Shown: one piece after another, positions 15,120 through 16,976 of the stretch
How positions within the stretch are numbered: the first letter of the stretch is position 1
Layout of the letters: the number at the start of each line of letters is the position of its first letter
Source: JBDTMC01 sp039934475
GTDB taxonomy: Bacteria > Acidobacteriota > Terriglobia > Bryobacterales > Bryobacteraceae
Direction of reading: 5' to 3'
Assembly: GCA_039934475.1 (NCBI GenBank)
Contig: JBDTMC010000132.1
Location: 1-16,976, forward strand
Length of the DNA: 16,976 bases
The notes under the pieces: generated by a model
The model's database searches: none
Told to the model about the DNA's origin: nothing
The model's input: the letters and a program-made list of their open reading frames with translations, nothing else
Position numbers and translations under genes: made by a program

Positions 15120-16396
15120 CCGGCGAAGGCGGGCTCCTTAATCGTTTCCAGAGCTTGTTGGAAGTCGTGTAAGAGGTCTCGCCAGTCCTCGACGCCCACG
15201 GAGATTCGGACGAGTCCATCGGTGACTCCGGCGAGTTCGCATTCCTGATCGCTGAAGCCGGAATGGGTGGTGCTTTTGGGATGGCAGACGAGGGTTTCGA
15301 CACCGCCGAGGCTGACGGCGTTCTTGCCGATCTTGAGGCTGCGGAGGAAGTCGAAGGCGGCGGGCTTACCGCCCTGTAGGTCGATGGAGACGATGGCGCC
15401 GGGGTAATCGCACTGCTCTTCGTAGATGCGCGCCTGGTCGGGATCGTCGAAGAGAGTCGGATAAAACACCTTTGCTATCTTCGGGTTACCGTTTAGAGCC
15501 TCGGCGATATGCTGGGCATTCTTGCTGGCGCGGTTCATGCGGAGACCGACGGTGGGCAGGCGGCTGTCCAGCATCCAGCATTCGTCAGGTTGGAGGATAT
15601 TGCCGAAGAGGCCGCGTTTCGAGCGCAGTTTCGCGATCAAAGCGGGGTCACTGGCGAGGGCGACGCCGGCGATCATGTCGCTGAAGCCAGAGAGGTATTT
15701 GGTGGCCGAATAGATGATGATATCGGCGCCCACCAGCAATGGATGTTGGAAGGCGGGGCCGAGGAAGGTGTTGTCCACCACAAGGAGCGGGCGCGGGGCT
15801 CCGGAGGCAGCACGGCGCTCAATAGCGGCGACGGCGGCGCGCAGGTCGGTCATCTTCAGCGTCGGGTTGGCGGGCGTCTCAATGATCACCTGGCTGAGGT
15901 TGGGAGCGCCAAGGATGGCGGCTTCCATCTCCGCGGCGTTGCCGGCGCGGAAGGGTGCTCCGTGGATTCCCCAGGGTTCGAGGAAGTCTTTGAGCATGTG
16001 CTGGGTGCCGCCGTAAATGGGGACGCTGTAGGCGATGGTGTCGCCGGGTTTGGAAAACGTAAGGAACGCGGTCATGATGGCCGCCATTCCCGAGTTAAAG
16101 ACACAGGCGGCGTGGGCGCCCTGTTCGAGCGGCACGATCTGGTCTTCGAGAATCTGGGCGTTAGGGTGGTTGAAACGGGAGTAGATGAGATCGACGCTCT
16201 CGCCGGGGGTAGCTTTGGCGCGTCCGGACATGATGTCGAAGGCGCGTTCGGCGAGCTCGGGGCTGGAAAAGACGTAGGTAGAGCTCCGAAAGACGGCAGG
16301 GCGGGCGGAACCCACTGAGAGGCTTGGGTCGAAGCCTCGGGTCAGCACCGCCGTGCGTGGGCGGACTTCCTGGGGATGATCCTTATGTTCTGCCAT
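15116..16396 (-). CDS. Cys/Met-metabolism PLP-dependent enzyme (cystathionine gamma-synthase family)
   Basis: A fold-type I PLP enzyme of the trans-sulfuration family, about 426 residues. YSRFNHPN, LLVVDNTFLGPAFQHP (with the aspartate that pairs with the pyridine nitrogen) and SATKYLSGFSDMIAG with the Schiff-base lysine (about residue 233) are all present, as is GGVETLVCHPKSTTHS near the end. Members are cystathionine gamma-synthase, beta/gamma-lyases, methionine gamma-lyase and O-acetylhomoserine sulfhydrylase. The position of the methionine-gamma-lyase active-site cysteine appears to be glycine here (PIYGGTQHM), so that activity is less likely; the substrate stays open. An in-frame ATG lies at 16414, but the ATG at 16396 has GGAG six bases ahead and is preferred. 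The gene converges on purD with a 4-base overlap. Confidence 0.9.
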   Translation of the reverse strand: MAEHKDHPQEVRPRTAVLTRGFDPSLSVGSARPAVFRSSTYVFSSPELAERAFDIMSGRAKATPGESVDLIYSRFNHPNAQILEDQIVPLEQGAHAACVFNSGMAAIMTAFLTFSKPGDTIAYSVPIYGGTQHMLKDFLEPWGIHGAPFRAGNAAEMEAAILGAPNLSQVIIETPANPTLKMTDLRAAVAAIERRAASGAPRPLLVVDNTFLGPAFQHPLLVGADIIIYSATKYLSGFSDMIAGVALASDPALIAKLRSKRGLFGNILQPDECWMLDSRLPTVGLRMNRASKNAQHIAEALNGNPKIAKVFYPTLFDDPDQARIYEEQCDYPGAIVSIDLQGGKPAAFDFLRSLKIGKNAVSLGGVETLVCHPKSTTHSGFSDQECELAGVTDGLVRISVGVEDWRDLLHDFQQALETIKEPAFAG

Positions 16397-16492
16397 GAGA
16401 CACTCCGTCCGCATTGTACCGCCGCGTTGTGAGGCGATTGAAGCGGGTTGCCTAAGTGCTACTCCCGATTCAGGTTATGGCGGGGGCAGCCC

Positions 16493-16498
16493 TACAAT
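16493..16498 (+). promoter_or_regulatory. -10-like element before a leaderless-looking gene
   Basis: TACAAT (5 of 6 to TATAAT) ends six bases before the GTG at 16505, so transcription would start at the start codon. The -35 region (TTCAGG, 16469-16474) is weak. Confidence 0.4.
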
Positions 16499-16504
16499 TC
16501 AAGT

Positions 16505-16573
16505 GTGACTACGATCAAAACGAAGCCGTATTACAACGAAGCCGAGGTTGCCGAGGCGCTGCAACTGTCGATC
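16505..16573 (+). CDS. Small gene, N-terminal fragment cut at a GATC junction
   Basis: From GTG 16505 the frame reads VTTIKTKPYYNEAEVAEALQ followed by LSI, then continues as improbable sequence to a TGA at 16667. The YYNEAEVAEALQLS segment looks like the first helix and turn of an excisionase/MerR-type helix-turn-helix regulator, and I believe similar short proteins occur in Acidobacteria. The natural continuation is missing: at the GATC 16570-16573 the DNA switches to ABC-F coding sequence in another frame. There is no Shine-Dalgarno, but TACAAT sits six bases ahead of the GTG, fitting a leaderless transcript. Whether the truncation is biological or a join made in cloning or assembly cannot be settled here. 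The regulator call is tentative. Confidence 0.5.
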
Positions 16574-16976
16574 ACGGCGAAGCGGCGATGGCGAAGTACG
16601 GGCGCGATCTCGAACGCTTTGAACGCGAAGGCGGCTATCAGCTCGCGTCGACCGTTGATTCAGTATTGATGGGTGTTGGTTTTGATCCCGATCACGCGCG
16701 CGCGACTAAAATCGGCACGTTGAGCGGCGGTGAACGTGGACGCGTTGCGTTGGCGCGTCAGCTTGCAATGCCTGCGGAAGTGTTGCTGCTCGATGAACCA
16801 ACCAACCACCTCGATCTCGAAACCACGGCGTGGCTCGAGACTTATCTCATCGAAACGCAACGCACCGTTATCTGCATCAGCCACGATCGATCATTTCTTT
16901 CGGCGATGGCGGACCATGTGTTGCACTTTGAAGGTGGTACCGCGTTCGCGTATACGGGCAATTACGAATCGTTCAT
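16570..16976 (+). CDS. ABC-F family ATPase, internal/C-terminal fragment
   Basis: About 135 residues in one open frame, with no start codon of its own and running off the window. It reads DHGEAAMAKYGRDLERFERE, then a GGYQLASTVDSVLMGVGF segment, the signature LSGGERGRVALARQLAM, Walker B LLLDEPTNHLDLE, the H-loop ISHDRSFL, and FAYTGNYESF. LSGGE with DEPTNHLDL is diagnostic for ABC-F proteins (ribosome-associated Uup/EttA/antibiotic-resistance type). The stretch before LSGGE corresponds to the segment after the first Walker A, so this would be the first nucleotide-binding domain and the start of the linker. The piece begins in mid-protein at a GATC. Codon choice (GTT GAT TCA GTA TTG, GGT GTT GGT TTT) differs from the rest of the window, suggesting another source organism. 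Confidence 0.85.

Noticed and set aside
1..16976. CRISPR array, insertion sequence or prophage
   Set aside because: No regularly spaced repeats, transposase, integrase or phage genes were seen on either strand.

Overview
This window looks like a fragment of a high-GC acidobacterial chromosome, probably from the Solibacter/Bryobacter side of the phylum. That placement is an inference. It rests on the gene content, the many TTG/GTG starts, the mixture of leaderless-looking and Shine-Dalgarno starts, and a small secreted protein of a type I associate with Acidobacteria. No rRNA or other decisive marker is present.

Positions 1-9427 are a surface-polysaccharide locus, almost entirely on the minus strand. 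Reading in the direction of transcription it holds wzt (ABC-transporter ATPase with a C-terminal carbohydrate-binding domain), a SAM methyltransferase with a long coiled-coil tail, and a membrane-anchored GT2-GT4 double glycosyltransferase. A second minus-strand run then holds a dolichyl-phosphate-mannose-synthase-like GT2, three rhamnosyltransferase-like GT2 enzymes, and the first 33 codons of a GT4 enzyme cut by the window edge. One plus-strand gene for a small exported protein (3994-4569) separates the two runs. Wzt with a binding domain next to a methyltransferase with a coiled coil resembles the chain-capping and chain-length control logic of O9a-type O antigens. The glycosyltransferases would build the chain. 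The permease Wzm is not in the window.

Positions 9428-9962 contain no protein gene. They hold a sigma70-like promoter firing into wzt, a strongly structured RNA candidate of about 172 nt (9480-9651) that I cannot assign to a family, further hairpins, an AT-richer stretch, and the promoter of a tRNA with CAU anticodon (9963-10039).

Positions 10066-13783 are the chromosome-partition block on the minus strand: mnmG, two parS sites, parA and parB. Such a block normally lies near the replication origin. rsmG, often found between mnmG and parA, is absent. purD diverges from mnmG and converges on a cystathionine gamma-synthase-family PLP enzyme, their stop codons overlapping.

The last about 400 bases do not fit. 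A small gene starting at 16505 is interrupted at a GATC (16570-16573). From there the sequence continues in another reading frame as the second half of an ABC-F ATPase with different codon use. I read this as a probable chimeric junction (cloning or assembly), with a genuine rearrangement as the alternative. The strongest candidate for something undescribed is the structured RNA at 9480-9651.
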